A DNA stretch of 64,000 nucleotides from Dromiciops gliroides (Eukaryota > Chordata > Mammalia > Microbiotheria > Microbiotheriidae): the NCBI RefSeq assembly GCF_019393635.1, contig NC_057861.1, positions 59,256,532-59,320,531 on the forward strand, in the 5' to 3' direction. The translations under genes were made by a program, and so were the position numbers. Under the pieces are notes generated by a model. That model worked only from the letters and a program-made list of their open reading frames with translations, made no database searches and had not been told where the DNA came from. This document shows positions 50,086-60,739 of the stretch, in pieces; positions within the stretch are counted from its first letter, which is position 1, and every line of letters begins with the position of its first letter.

Positions 50086-50250
50086 GGGCAGCTAGGTGGC
50101 AGTGGATAGAGCGCCGGGCCCTGGAGTCAGGAGGACCTGAGTTCAAATCCAGCCTCAGACACTTAATTACTAGCTGTGTGACCCCAGGGAAAGTCACTTA
50201 ACCCCCCAATTGCCTCACCCCCCCCCCAAAAAAAAGAAATAAAATAAAAA
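50086..50250 (+). mobile_element. Short CORE-SINE within the L1 3' UTR
   Basis: Tail type B with a C run before the A tail; small head deletion. Confidence 0.9.
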
Positions 50251-50596
50251 GAACTGATAAAAAGAGCACTTGTGGATTGTACATATATAACCTGGCTGTC
50301 TTGTAGAAGGGGGAGGAAAGGGAGTATTATGGGCCCAGAGCACCCCAGAAGTTCTCTGGGGCACATCAAAGAACCTTCTCCTTGAGAAACTAATCCAAAG
50401 GACAGACACACCTAGAGAGCTAAGTGGAACCAGATCAGACTGAGCTATCTGCATGACTCCCACCCTTCATTCCAGTCTCCCTTACCCCTGGGGAGATAAA
50501 TTTGGGTGTGGCTGCTGCTTTTGTGTAGAGATGGCTAGAGAGATCCAAAGCCAGCCCTCACCCAATTCTCCCAGTTCTCCCTCACTAAGGGAACTT

Positions 50597-50743
50597 TTTT
50601 TTTTTAGTGAGGCAATTGGGGTTAAGTGACTTGCCCAGGGTCACACAGCTTGTAAGTGTTAAGTGTCTGAGGACAAATTTGAACTCAGGTCCTCCTGACT
50701 CCAGGGCTGGTGCTCTATGTGCTGCGCCACCGAGCTGCCCCCA
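50597..50743 (-). mobile_element. Short CORE-SINE within the solo LTR
   Basis: Tail type B; exact duplication ACTAAGGGAACTT. Confidence 0.93.
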
Positions 50744-50969
50744 ACTAAGGGAACTTTCCACAGTCAGATGGTCACCCCCATCAGTCCTCAAAAGAAGTAT
50801 CTGCCTGTCTCCTGCTGGAGGAGATTGGTATTTCAGAGCCAAGCTCTGTGCCATGCCTTTCTCCCCATGAGAAGTCCAATGATTTCTTTTGGTTTCCCTT
50901 CCCTTCTCCTGCCACTAAATAAACTGTCTTAGTCTAATTGCTTTTGTGTGCTAGAGGGTGTAATTCTTT

Positions 50970-51126
50970 GTTTGTTTGTTTGGTTTTGTGTGGGGCAAAG
51001 GGGAGAGGGGTTAAGTGACTTGCCCAAGGTCACACAGCTAACAAGTGTTAAGTGTTTGAGGCCAATTTGAACTCAGGCACTCCGGAATCCAGGGGTGCTT
51101 TATCCACTGTGCCACCTAGCTGCCCT
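50970..51126 (-). mobile_element. Short CORE-SINE within the solo LTR, first of a same-site pair
   Basis: Tail nearer type A. Flanked by GAGGGTGTAATTCTTT at 50954-50969 and 51127-51142. Confidence 0.92.
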
Positions 51127-51142
51127 GAGGGTGTAATTCTTT

Positions 51143-51291
51143 TGTTTGTTTTGTTTTGCTGGGCAATGAGGGTTAAGTGACTTGCCCAGGGTCACACAGC
51201 TAGTAAGTGTCAAGTGTCTGAGGCTGGATTTGAACTCAGGTCCTCCTGAATCCAGGGCCGGTGCTTTACCCACTGCTCCACCTAGCTGCCC
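51143..51291 (-). mobile_element. Short CORE-SINE within the solo LTR, second of a same-site pair
   Basis: Tail type A. Flanked by the same target again: GGTGTAATTCTTT at 51130-51142 and 51292-51304. Confidence 0.92.
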
Positions 51292-51516
51292 GGTGTAATT
51301 CTTTAAAGAGGAATTCCTAAGGACCCCAAACCCCTACCCTATTTTCCCCACGTCAGGGAGAGAGGGAGAAAAGTTTGGAACTCTAAATCTTATGAAAATG
51401 AATGTTGAAAACTACCCTTACATGTTTGTTGCAAAGAAAAAAACAAAAACCAGTTAATGACCAACGTAGACTAGTTCTGTTTGTTAGTTACTATATCAGA
51501 AAGTTTGGCTTAACTG

Positions 51517-51519
<3 letters not shown>

Positions 51520-51552
<33 letters not shown>

Positions 51553-51684
51553 GGGGCAATGGGGGTTAAGGACTTGCCCAGGGTCACATAGCTAGTACAT
51601 GTCAAGTGTCTGAGGCCGGATTTGAACTTAGGTCCTCCTGAATCCAGGGCCAGTGCTTTATCCACTGTGCCACCTAGCTGCCCC
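51520..51684 (-). mobile_element. Short CORE-SINE with a long A tail
   Basis: Tail type A-like, with over 30 T on the plus strand, suggesting recent insertion. Duplication CTGTCTTTTTTT. Confidence 0.92.
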
Positions 51685-52539
51685 CTGTCTTTTTTTTTAA
51701 AGGGAAGATAATATGGTATTTATGGGGAAGGGAACAATGGTGTGCATGATGTTTGTTGTGCAGTTAAATGGTTATAAAAGGAGGTGAGGTCAAGATGGCA
51801 GGGTAGCAGGAATCTAATAGAGTAAGGTCCCAAACTCCTCCAAATAGATGCCAAAATGCACCAGAATGAATTCTGGTGGGGAAATATAAAAGCCACAGTG
51901 AACGAGACAGAGAGTAACTGGGGCCAGGGTCTAGTAAGGTGGGGGTGGGGGTTTTAGCACCCAAGGAGGGGTTGTGAATTCATAGGGGGCACTGAGTACA
52001 GAGTTGAAGGAAAAGATACCAACTGGCAGCTTTATCACCCACTTCCTGCTCCCAGATCCCTGATCCAGGTCAGAAGGAGGAGGGGAACTGTATTCCAGGT
52101 GGTTTTCCAGAATAAGAGTGATTGAATGGTTCTGATCCTAGGCTGTGTCAAGGAACAAGTTCAGAAGCAGCAGCTGCCAGAGGCTTAGATCCCAGCAGCA
52201 GAGCAGGGTCTCAGTTCCAGCTTTTAGCAGTCTGATGCCTGCAGAGGAAAAAGCAGGGCAGAAAATTCCAGACCAAACAGGAGCCTACTGTTCTGTCACT
52301 TTGAACCCGCAGAGCTTCCCTGTTGGCCGACAGTGGCTGAGTCCAGTCAGCCCAGGGGGAAACAACCAGACACTGTCCTGTATGTGACCACTTTTGGAGC
52401 ACTGAAGGCTTACACATCCCCAGCCTGGGATCCTGGACAAACACAGGAAAGCAGCAGGTGGCCAACCCAGACCTTCTCTCTGTAAGTGCATGGAGTCTAG
52501 CCCTAACATACTCTCCCCATCTGTCTCCTTCAAGTCATA

Positions 52540-52650
52540 GGATCATAGATTCAAACCTAAAAGTACCTTAGAGATCACTGAGTCCTACCTTCTCATTTTA
52601 CAGGTGAGGAAACTGAGGCCCAGACACTTGCCCGAGTGGACACAAGCAAT
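52540..52650 (-). mobile_element. MIR-like fragment
   Basis: Plus strand CTTAGAGATCACTGAGTCCT, TTTTACAGGTGAGGAAACTG. 51685-52540 otherwise shows nothing I recognise. Confidence 0.55.
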
Positions 52651-52734
52651 AAATAGATGATATATGTACAAAATAGAACAAGCTAAGAGTAGTCTTGCTT
52701 CTCTAATGTCCTTCCTGTGTTATTTAAAATATCG

Positions 52735-53215
52735 TGGGACTAGGCTGGGGTTTCTAAAATATTGCTACTTATAAATTAAAGACTATTGCACCAGTTTTGG
52801 CAGTAAGCATTTATTATTAATTAAGATCACATATTAATAAAGTATTGACCATGTGTCTGCCTGACTTCCCCATCAGTTACAGGCCTAAGTAACTACATAC
52901 CCAACATGGAGAGAGTAAGAGTCCCAGGAAGGAGGCCTGAGAGAGAGCCAAGAGAGAGCACATGGCCTCAAGCCCTACATTACCTAATGAGGAGAGACCC
53001 TCCTGTCCCCAGATTTTTATCTTCTTTTTGGTAGAGATGGGTCACCACACATTGATCTAAGATAATTGGTTAGCATCGTTCAGCTCCACTGATTGATATG
53101 ACTTGGGGGTGGTCTAGAGATCAAATTCCAACCATCTAGGTATACTTCTTCCCCATGCTAATCAGAAGGATCAATGTGCATTCCTTTTGTTAAGCTGAAG
53201 GCTCATCCCAGGTTG
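52735..53215 (-). mobile_element. LTR-like sequence
   Basis: Minus strand has a CCAAT-type AACCAATTA, GATAAAAATC, then about 200 bp on CTTTATTAATATG and AATAAATGC. This suggests a U3-R-U5 order. No flanking repeat found; family not recognised. Confidence 0.3.
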
Positions 53216-53282
53216 GTTTCCAGGGAGGGGGAGAGAGCAGCTAACATTAACACATATGGTTTTCTCCTAGAAATCCATTATT

Positions 53283-53428
53283 TTTTTTTTTTAGTGAGGC
53301 AATTGGGGTTAAGTGACTTGCCCAAGGTCACACAGCTAGTAAGTGTTAAATGTCTGAGGCTGGATTTGAACTCAGGTTCTCCTGACTCCAGGGCTGGTGC
53401 TCTATCCACTGCGCCACCTAGCTGCCCC
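53283..53428 (-). mobile_element. Short CORE-SINE
   Basis: Tail type B, near consensus. Target duplication imprecise around ATTATTTT. Confidence 0.91.
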
Positions 53429-53639
53429 TAGCTTTATTATTTTCATATAGACGAGTAAGGAAATGATAACTGGCTATAATAAGCACCTTAGAGTCTGTTG
53501 GTACTGGCTTAGCAAGGTTACACTATAGACAGTGTAACAAAAGCCTTTGTTAGTTCAGAGGCTGAATTATCACACTTTCCTAGCTGGATATCCTTACTAA
53601 TAAGTTTCAATGACCTTATATAAATAACTGAATGTTTTT

Positions 53640-53782
53640 TTTTTTTTTTTTAGTGAGGCAATTGGGGTTAAGTGACTTGCCCAGGGTCACACAGCAAGTG
53701 TTAAGTGTCTGAGGCCGGATTTGAACTCAGGTACTCCTGACTCCAGGGCCGGTGCTCTATCCACTGTGCCACCTAGCTGCCC
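53640..53782 (-). mobile_element. Short CORE-SINE just past the FAM32A 3' end
   Basis: Tail type B; duplication CTGAATGTTTTTT. Sense to FAM32A. Confidence 0.92.
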
Positions 53783-53839
53783 CTGAATGTTTTTTTAACC
53801 TAAAAGAGTAGAAATTTTGTGTCACAAAGAAATTGAAAT

Positions 53840-54032
53840 AACTAAGCATAAGTCGCACTTTAATAAAATGCAACAAGTTACTAACTTGATTACAGAGCCT
53901 TTAAAAATAGGAAATGTTAAAAAATAAAAGGGGGTGGGGAAAGAAACTATTTACAGAACATGCCACAGTTATACAGAACAAATACAAATGATTCCTCTTC
54001 CTCAGGGGCACACCACTCGGCCTTGCGAGAGT
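53840..54032 (-). other. FAM32A: FAM32A 3' UTR (inferred)
   Basis: After the TAG, the minus strand has ATTAAA at 53859-53864, a common poly(A) signal variant. A SINE begins just beyond at 53782. The true 3' end is not shown by sequence alone. Confidence 0.4.
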
Positions 54033-54101
54033 CTATTTTGTCCAGCTGACTTTGGGGATATCATAATGTTCAGTGAGAGTATCTAAATGTCTGTTGAAGT
54101 C
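54033..54101 (-). CDS. FAM32A: FAM32A coding exon 4 (residues 90-111 and stop)
   Basis: Acceptor TCCCTCTAG; encodes DFNRHLDTLTEHYDIPKVSW then TK and TAG. Confidence 0.95.
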   Translation of the reverse strand, partial: DFNRHLDTLTEHYDIPKVSWTK

Positions 54102-57100
54102 CTAGAGGGAAGGAAGAAAAGAAAATGCTTCACCACAAGCCCAGAAAAGGTCCATAAATTTCCCAACTTGGCTGCTACTTCTTTCCAATTACTGCACTCT
54201 ACCCTGAGATGCCTATCCTCATGTCGGCTGGAAGGCTTTCCCTTTTGCCAATATAAATTCCTGAAGGGGATATGGCAAAATAGAAAGAATGTAAACTCTG
54301 GAGTCAGAAAACAGATTCAAATCCTAATTTTGAATCTTACTATGTCACCCTGAATAAGTCTCTTTTCTGCTCAGTGAAATGGAAATAACTTGCAACATTT
54401 GCCACACCTGGCTATTGGGGCTAAAGTGATTTTTGTAAATAAACCCCAAAGCATCTTATAAAGGTGAGCTCTTGTCAATTACACTTCCCTGGAAATCCTT
54501 TTCCCCACTCACCATTTCCCTGATATTTACATACTTGGTGGGCATTTATAATATGCTGGTTTGTAAGAATTCTCACCAATCAAGCAACAAGAAAGTCAAA
54601 GATAAATGCTTCTTCTCAAATCCTCCTGGCCTTCCACCACTACTTCTTGCCCTACTCACCACTGAAGGTGCTACAAAGTATAGGACTCAGAATACTTGCT
54701 AAACCTAGAGTTTCAATCACAGTTTTTTAATGCTTTGTGATGCTTACCTCCACCCTCTGCTTGTGAGTTTTGGATGCTTTCTTTAAGATTCTTTCCATTT
54801 GCTTAAAAGAAAAAAAAGAAAAAAGAAAGGTTATAAATTCACACATCCTAACCACCACCTAGGCCCACTAAAAGCAGGGAAGTGTAGTTCTCATGGAACT
54901 AACTGCCTCTGTAACATTTTGAGTGGTTTCTTGAAAGGTTACAGAGGGCAGCTAGTTCCAAAGTTAGACAATTTGATGTGGCGCTGACAACTGGCAGAAG
55001 AATGTTACAGTAGGGTTTTGAAGGATGTTTAAACACTGTAGTTATATTAAACAAGTTGTTTTTGAACTATACTGGGCAAAGGACAAAGTTATAAAGCACA
55101 ACCACACTCCCCTTCCTATGCTTCTCAATCTCACCCCTACCTATTCCACCACTATCCACATTCTGAGAAACTTCCACTGTTGTAAACAAAATGCTACATA
55201 ACCTTTCTGTTCTTAAAAAGTATCACATGTGGAAGAGACCTCACAGATCATCTAGTTGCATCTCCTTCATTTCCAGATGAGGTAATTGAAGTCCAGAGAA
55301 GGTAAGTGATTTATCCAAAGTGGCTCAGGAAGCTAGTTACTCTGTATTGTGTTTTCCCCTCACCCTTTGCTATGACTACAACTTGCCTCTTTCTGCTTTT
55401 TGGCCTCCAAAATATGTACTTCAAACATGGCTAGATAAATCTCATACATTTTGTCTGTACTATGTGGCACAGTGGAAAAAGCACTGGACTTGGGAGGTAG
55501 AAGAGTATGGACTTTAAATTCTGCCTCAGACACTTATTAGCTGTTGTGACTAGGTAAAACAAAACAAAACAGATTTCTCGGCCTCAGTATCCTTATCTGT
55601 AAAAAGGGATTAATAATTGGACCTACCCTTCAGGGTTGTTGTGAGGATCAAATGAGATACTATAGGTAAAATGTGTTACAAACTTTAGTGTACCATATAA
55701 ATACTTGCTATTCTCTGCTTTATGGTTTTCACGGTTCCATATTGCCTACTGTGGTAGTCCAAAAAACTCTGCCTCTGAATAGTCTTTCCCAAATGTCCTA
55801 GTCTCTTACCTCTTCCTAGAATCTTTTGTACTTGCAACCTTACATGTTGAAAGTTTCCATGCCTTATGGAAGGAGAGCAATCTCTACATCTTCTCCACCC
55901 ATGACATTAAGGTAAAAAACCAATCAGATTCTCCTCAGAATGGCATCCTGTCTCATGTAAACTTTCTATTTCCTCAACAGTGAGCTTAGTGCTCTGCACA
56001 CAGTGTTTTTAAAATAAATGTTCTTTGAATGGAAGAGAACAGAATTTCAGAATTAGGTGAATCCTTAGACACCATCTGGTTGAACCTTCTCATGTTATAA
56101 CTGAGTAAAATGAAAGAAGGTCAATTTATACTATAGTTAACTTTGTATACGCTCTACCCTTGCACTTTGTAGTAGAACATTCGAATTAGAGACAGCGTGG
56201 TATGGTACTTTTCAAGACTTGAAGAAGGTAGGGCACCTGGGGTAAAAGCTTAGCTCTTGTGTTCATCATCTGTGTGATTATAATATTTACCCCCTCTGGC
56301 TTTCATTTCCTCATCTGTAAAACCAAAGAGGTTGGCTTCCATGATCTCTAAGGTCCTTTCCAGCACAAAATCCTATGATCACACAAGGAGCTTATCTAAA
56401 CTTTATTCTTCCAGGGATGGGCACATTGTTCCATGGACATCTCGTGGAATAAATCTTCTATCTCCTCAACGGCACAACACAATGAATTCTAAAGAGTAGG
56501 CACTAAATCAATACTTGTTGAATTTAATTATCATTCTAATTGGTGATCTATATTCCAGTCAGGAACAATGGCTCTTTCAAAAGTCAAAGAATATACATTA
56601 TTAAAGCACGGGACCATGAAGGTCTATAGCATCTGCATCCTCTCTTTCAAAAATCACCTAACACTCACTGCAGTCATCCCTCAAGAACCGAAAGAACACA
56701 AGAATCACAGATTAGGAGCTGGAAGAGATCTCGGAAATCCCCTCATCTAACTCTCTTACTTATAATAAAGAAAACTGATGCCTAGAAAGTGAAGTCCTTC
56801 TTGATTCTGTCCCTACTCTTTTATGCCACATTTCCCTGTGTTGTTTAAAAATCTAAATGTGGGTTCTAATCTGTCCTCCCCTCCCCCCCGCCAGTTTTTT
56901 GGGGAAACTGGCTAGAATCACTGATAAATTCACCAAGAGTTTAGGCTTTTAAGAGTTTATTAAAGGATATAAGATAGTAAAGAAAGAAAGATTGAGAACA
57001 GATTTCTTATAGCATGGAAATCCTAGTCTTCCAAAACTCCCATGTAAAGTCCCACCACCACACCTATCTCTCCAGCCAAAGAGGAAGAAGTTCCCAGTCA

Positions 57101-59501
57101 GCATTTACTTCCTCCTTCACATCCTCCTCCCAGAAATGGGAGGTTCTTCAAGCTGATTGGCTAGTGTCATTCAAATTCATTGGTTCACTGGACCTGAAGG
57201 TGGTCTCAATGTAAAGTTCAAAGTTTTTAGCTTCTGAGAACAGTACCCTCTTAAGTACCAGCCAGATGTGCTTACAAACTAGTCAGCAGTCAGTTACTCT
57301 CACTTAATTCAATCAGTTTAGATCAATCTCCAGGTGGGCCCCTAAGATCTGCTAAATCCCCTTGAGAGGGACATATGGATATGACCCTCCACTGAGATGG
57401 AAAGTGCCCCCCCCCCCTTCAGCCTAGTGATCTGATCTCAAAGTCTTAAAGTCCTTTACAGCCCCCTATTTCTCTCCCTCTATTTTTTTTTCTAGAGAGA
57501 GGCAATAATGGGAAGCTACTATCCCCCCTTTCTAAATATAGGCATATCAACTTAAAAATTGTTTCAAAGAGTCTGCACTGAGACATTATATAGACATGAT
57601 AAAGTTGTTGCAGAAACTGAAAATGTTGCAAAATAAGTAATTGCTGAACATTCCAGGAGAATGATTCATTGCTGAACTCAATTACCGCATTTTGCTCAAA
57701 TTAGACGTCTGTAAAAAGTATAAAAACTGCTTGATTTCTAATCCCGGTGTGTCACACCTCCTGGTTGTCCCAGTGAGTGTGGTACACCTTTCTTTCGAAA
57801 GAAATAAAATCAATGCTTCGGCCTCCTTTCTCCTCGAGTCTCTATTACAGGGGTCAGTGGGTGTACTCCCATCCCACTCACCCTCATCTACCACCTTCCA
57901 TTATCTTGACTCACCCCTCAACAATTTTTCTTCCCCTCAGCAATTAAGCATTCAGCTTGTGATAAAATGCTGGCGCCCCCTTTTTTGTTGTCAAGAGACT
58001 GGGATGTTATGGTGTGCAAAGTGACAGAGGTCCAAGAGCTGTCATTACTCTTGGAAAATTGTGTTCAGTTCTCCACCACTCTGGAACAGCAGCTTCTGAT
58101 TACAACAGTGATCCAATTCTTCTTATGTAATGTTTGGGGAATTATTTTCATTGCTATAGAAAAAAGGCTGAGGAATCTCAGCTTTCCTATAGTGGCTGCT
58201 CAGGCTTTCACTTAATAGTTTATGACTTGAAAATGCTCAGAATATATCTCAAGTAATCTCAATCTCAAAATAGGAAGGTTTTCTATTCCAACCAACACCT
58301 GAAGAAAAATTCCTTTCTAAAAATCTAACAACAATTTATGATAATTTCCAAATTATCCTGGACATGTATTAACCCAGTTCTCCATTCAAGACCCCCTAGT
58401 AATGGAAAACTTATTGTACTGTAAGGCAGACCACTGTTCTTTGAAACAGCCCCCATGCTCAATAACAACTGACACACACATATACTGCTTTAAAGTATGG
58501 GAAGGGTTTGACACTCATTATCTTATTTGATCCTCCCAACTCTGTAAAATAGATATCACAGCCAGTAGGGTAAGTATTACGTGCAAATAAACAACCTCCA
58601 TTTTACAGAGAAGGAAACAGGCTGAGAGTTGCATTCACTTGCTCATGTCAGCGGTGGGATCTGAACCAAGTTATTTTCTTACAAATGAAGCCTAATTCTA
58701 CCTCTCAGTCACTACTCCAGTCTGCCTCCCCTGCTTGTATTTCTACCCTCTGAGGCAGGCAGGACATAGAAAATCTCTCTTCCATAGTGCGGCTGGTATG
58801 TAACACTTCCCTCGTCTTCCCCTTGTCCCCTGCCCCCTTGTCTTCTGTTCTCTAGGTTAGAAACATCCGTGGTTCTTTCGGCGTTTCTCCACGATCCCCA
58901 GTCCCTTCAGGATCCTGGTCACTCCCCTGTGGTTTACCAACATCTTTCATAAACCACTGAACACAGACTCCCAACATAGGCCGACTCTGGCAGAAGTAAA
59001 GGCGATCCCACCCTCCCTCGGTCTAAGCTGCGTTGTTCGTATCGAGCCCCCTCGAGCAGTCCGGGGGAAGCCTACGGCTCCCCTCTCGGAATATTTTAAA
59101 CTACATTACATAAAATGCCCCCATCGCTCACCCTCTTCTCCTGCATCTTCTCGTAGGCGATTTGCGCTGGGGTACGCTTGTCCAGCCCCCTCCGCTTCTC
59201 CTCCTCGTTCTTCTTGCTCGTCACGATCTGCTCCAGGACCTTGCTTTTGTCCTTGTCCTTCCTCTTTTTCCTGCGAGGGCAGACGGACGGACGGTTAAAT
59301 GGACTGACCGAGGAGGCCTCCTCCCTTGGCACCAGGTAAGTGCTAGCGCCAGACTTCGGACCCTGCCTCCAGTCCTGCCCTACCACCCCAGTCTCCTCTG
59401 TGGCCTTGACGCTGTCTTGGCACTTACCGCTTCGTTACGCCCAGTTCAGACACCCCTTTAAGCTTCAGGGCACTTCTCTGGACTTGCTCGTACTCCGCCA
59501 T
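54033..59501 (-). CDS. FAM32A: FAM32A, small lysine-rich nuclear protein, 4 coding exons
   Basis: Four exons (59428-59501, 59132-59270, 54748-54801, 54033-54101) join in frame to 336 nt, giving 111 aa and a TAG stop; human FAM32A has 112. The protein starts MAEYEQVQRSALKLKGVSEL. A lysine-rich tract follows (RKKRKDKDKSK), then the strongly conserved KKNEEEKRRGLDKRTPAQ and the C-terminus HYDIPKVSWTK. Known for the family: FAM32A (OTAG-12) is nuclear and was placed in the human post-catalytic spliceosome, where it is thought to help dock the 3' splice site. Here the N-terminal segment is one residue shorter than human. It lies upstream of AP1M1 on the same strand, as in human. No disabling change was seen. 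Confidence 0.96.
54748..54801 (-). CDS. FAM32A: FAM32A coding exon 3 (residues 72-89)
   Basis: A 54 nt exon encoding QMERILKKASKTHKQRVE, between acceptor TTTTAAG and donor GTAAGC. Too short for an ORF scan, but identical in register to the known protein. Confidence 0.95.
55440..55700 (+). mobile_element. MIR-type SINE in FAM32A intron 3
   Basis: GGAAAAAGCACTGGACTTGG, TTCTGCCTCAGACACTTATT, GGGTTGTTGTGAGGATCAAA. Confidence 0.65.
55700..56035 (+). mobile_element. Diverged LINE-2 3' end
   Basis: GCTTAGTGCTCTGCACACAG with AAATAAATGTTCTTTGAATG at its tip. Upstream match is weak. In FAM32A intron 3. Confidence 0.4.
56837..57373 (-). mobile_element. Second solo LTR of the same family as 33437-33888
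   Basis: Read on the minus strand it shares GGATTTAGCAGAT, CCCACCTGGAGATT, TGATTGAATTAAGTGAGAGT, CCAATCAGCTTGAAG, a TTTAATAAA signal and the end TTTTTAAACAACACA with the first copy, in the same order. About 540 bp with a longer U3. No matching flanking duplication found. In FAM32A intron 3, sense to the gene. Confidence 0.75.
57600..57970 (+). mobile_element. LTR-like sequence, possibly class II
   Basis: TATAAAAACTGC at about 57719 and GAAATAAAATCAATGCTTCG about 80 bp later are spaced like an LTR TATA box and poly(A) signal. TGGCGCCC at 57970-57977 resembles the first bases of a tRNA-Lys primer site. Boundaries are unclear and no duplication was found. Confidence 0.35.
57980..59020 (-). other. 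FAM32A intron 2 and 3 sequence, unique
   Basis: No repeat recognised apart from a MIR-like trace near 58470-58680 (TTTTACAGAGAAGGAAACAG). Confidence 0.45.
59132..59270 (-). CDS. FAM32A: FAM32A coding exon 2 (residues 25-71)
   Basis: Acceptor CCTCGCAG; encodes the basic tract and DKRTPAQIAYEKMQEKR, ending at the donor GTGAGC, phase 0. The open frame extends past both splice sites into intron. Confidence 0.96.
59428..59501 (-). CDS. FAM32A: FAM32A coding exon 1 (residues 1-25)
   Basis: Encodes MAEYEQVQRSALKLKGVSEL then GVTK plus CG of a split Arg codon; donor GTAAGT. Intron 1 is only 157 bp. The ATG has G at +4. Confidence 0.94.
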
Positions 59502-60029
59502 ACCTGAAACTTCCGCCCAGCTGTGCTCCTACCTCACTTCCTGTTTAGGATACACGCGGGGCACGACGGGAAAGACACGAACCACGCCTAGGGTGGGGTC
59601 CTTTATGTCTACAGCCGGACGCCGGAGCTAAGGAGAGAGACCGCCCAGAGCGCCGCGGAGCACGTCGGGAAGTTAGTGCGCGTGCGCAACTTTCCGGCCA
59701 AAGGAGTCGTTTTAGGAGTCCTGGCGGGGGACGGGAAATTGGCTGTGTGCCTGCGCAAAGTGCCTTTCATTCAGAGAGCGGGGGGACCGGACTTGCCTTT
59801 CTCGTGGAGAGACCGAAAAACTGATTCCTAAGGACGGGGAGTGACTGCAATGGTTCTTAGTGGAGGACGGAGCTCTGAAACTGTAGCTCAGCTGTTGGGT
59901 AGTTGTTCCTTCCCCACCATTGTCACCATTGTGACAATAGGCACGCTCCCCTCAGAGCCTCAATCTCCCCTCTATTTGTAAAATGATCCCTGCAGTTCAC
60001 TTGATTTCAAGAGCATTTATCACGCCCTC

Positions 60030-60200
60030 GGACACTATTTATGTCACCCTGGGCAAGTCATTTAACCCGTCATTGCCTCAGCTTCCTCATCTGTAAAATG
60101 GAGATAACAAGAGCACCTACTTCTCAGGGTGTTAATGGGGCTCCAAAGCACCTAGCACGGGGCCTGGCACATGATAGACATTCAACAAAGATTAGCTAAT
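60030..60200 (+). mobile_element. MIR-type SINE upstream of FAM32A
   Basis: GTCACCCTGGGCAAGTCATT, CTTCCTCATCTGTAAAATGG, GGCCTGGCACATGATAGACA. Confidence 0.65.
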
Positions 60201-60739
60201 GGTATTACCGCGTGGCGGGCACCCTGCTGAGCTAAGCGCTAGGGACACCAAGACAAACATAGAACACTTCCCTGGAGAGTAGGGCTTTCACTAAGACGTG
60301 TGAAAAACAAATCACAATCTGGGGTCGAGGAGGTCGTGGCTACTAGGGAAGGCTTCCCTTAGGTTGTGATATCCAAGCCGAGTCCTTGTCTGAAGCTAGG
60401 ATTGCCAAGGGGAAGTTGGCATACAGTGCGAGTTTATGCCATGCAACTTGCATGGTCATCCAGGCTTATCCTTGTTCTAAGTCCTCTCCTCCCACTACTC
60501 CCTCTTAGACATAGAGGCATCTGTGACCTCTCATTACCCATGTTCCATCTGTACTGGCCTACTTGTTGAATCCAATATTCTGTCCTTCCCCGCCTTTGCA
60601 TAAATTGTCCTTCATATCCCAATTTGGTTTTGTTTGCTGTTTTTGTATCCCCAGCTCCTAAAGTAGGGCCAAAATGCTTATTGAAAGGCATTTCATGTAC
60701 ATAGGAAGCTCCCTAGGGTGAAACCCTTTCTAACAAGGC

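Larger units (their letters stand above)
50325..51355 (+). mobile_element. Solo LTR of an endogenous retrovirus, carrying three SINEs
   Basis: Interrupts the L1 3' UTR and is flanked by the 5 bp repeat GGGAG (50320-50324 and 51356-51360). Without the SINEs it is about 0.55 kb. An AATAAA lies near 50918 and a TATA-like GATAAATT near 50497, so it reads on the plus strand. No internal viral region. Old: three SINEs entered later. Confidence 0.65.
49040..51465 (+). mobile_element. LINE-1 3' end and 3' UTR with nested insertions
   Basis: ORF2-end text (AATTATAAAGCTTTTGCCCC, GATATCCAAAATGTATATGG) runs into a marsupial L1 3' UTR (TACACTCATCAGAATAGGCT, GTGGATTGTACATATATAAC). It resumes at 51356 (GAGAAAAGTTTGGAACTCTA ... 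GAATGTTGAAAACTAC). Inserted are a SINE at 50086-50250 and a solo LTR at 50325-51355. Confidence 0.75.
59020..59800 (-). promoter_or_regulatory. FAM32A: FAM32A CpG-island promoter
   Basis: CpG-dense block over exons 1-2 and upstream, with no TATA box. NRF1-like TGCGCGTGCGCA lies at 59677-59688 and a half-site GCCTGCGCA near 59750. An ETS-like CACTTCCTG lies at 59535-59543, close to the expected start site. Composition resembles the AP1M1 promoter. Confidence 0.78.

Noticed and set aside
59162-59461. 99-codon plus-strand frame
   Set aside because: Antisense shadow of FAM32A exons 1 and 2.
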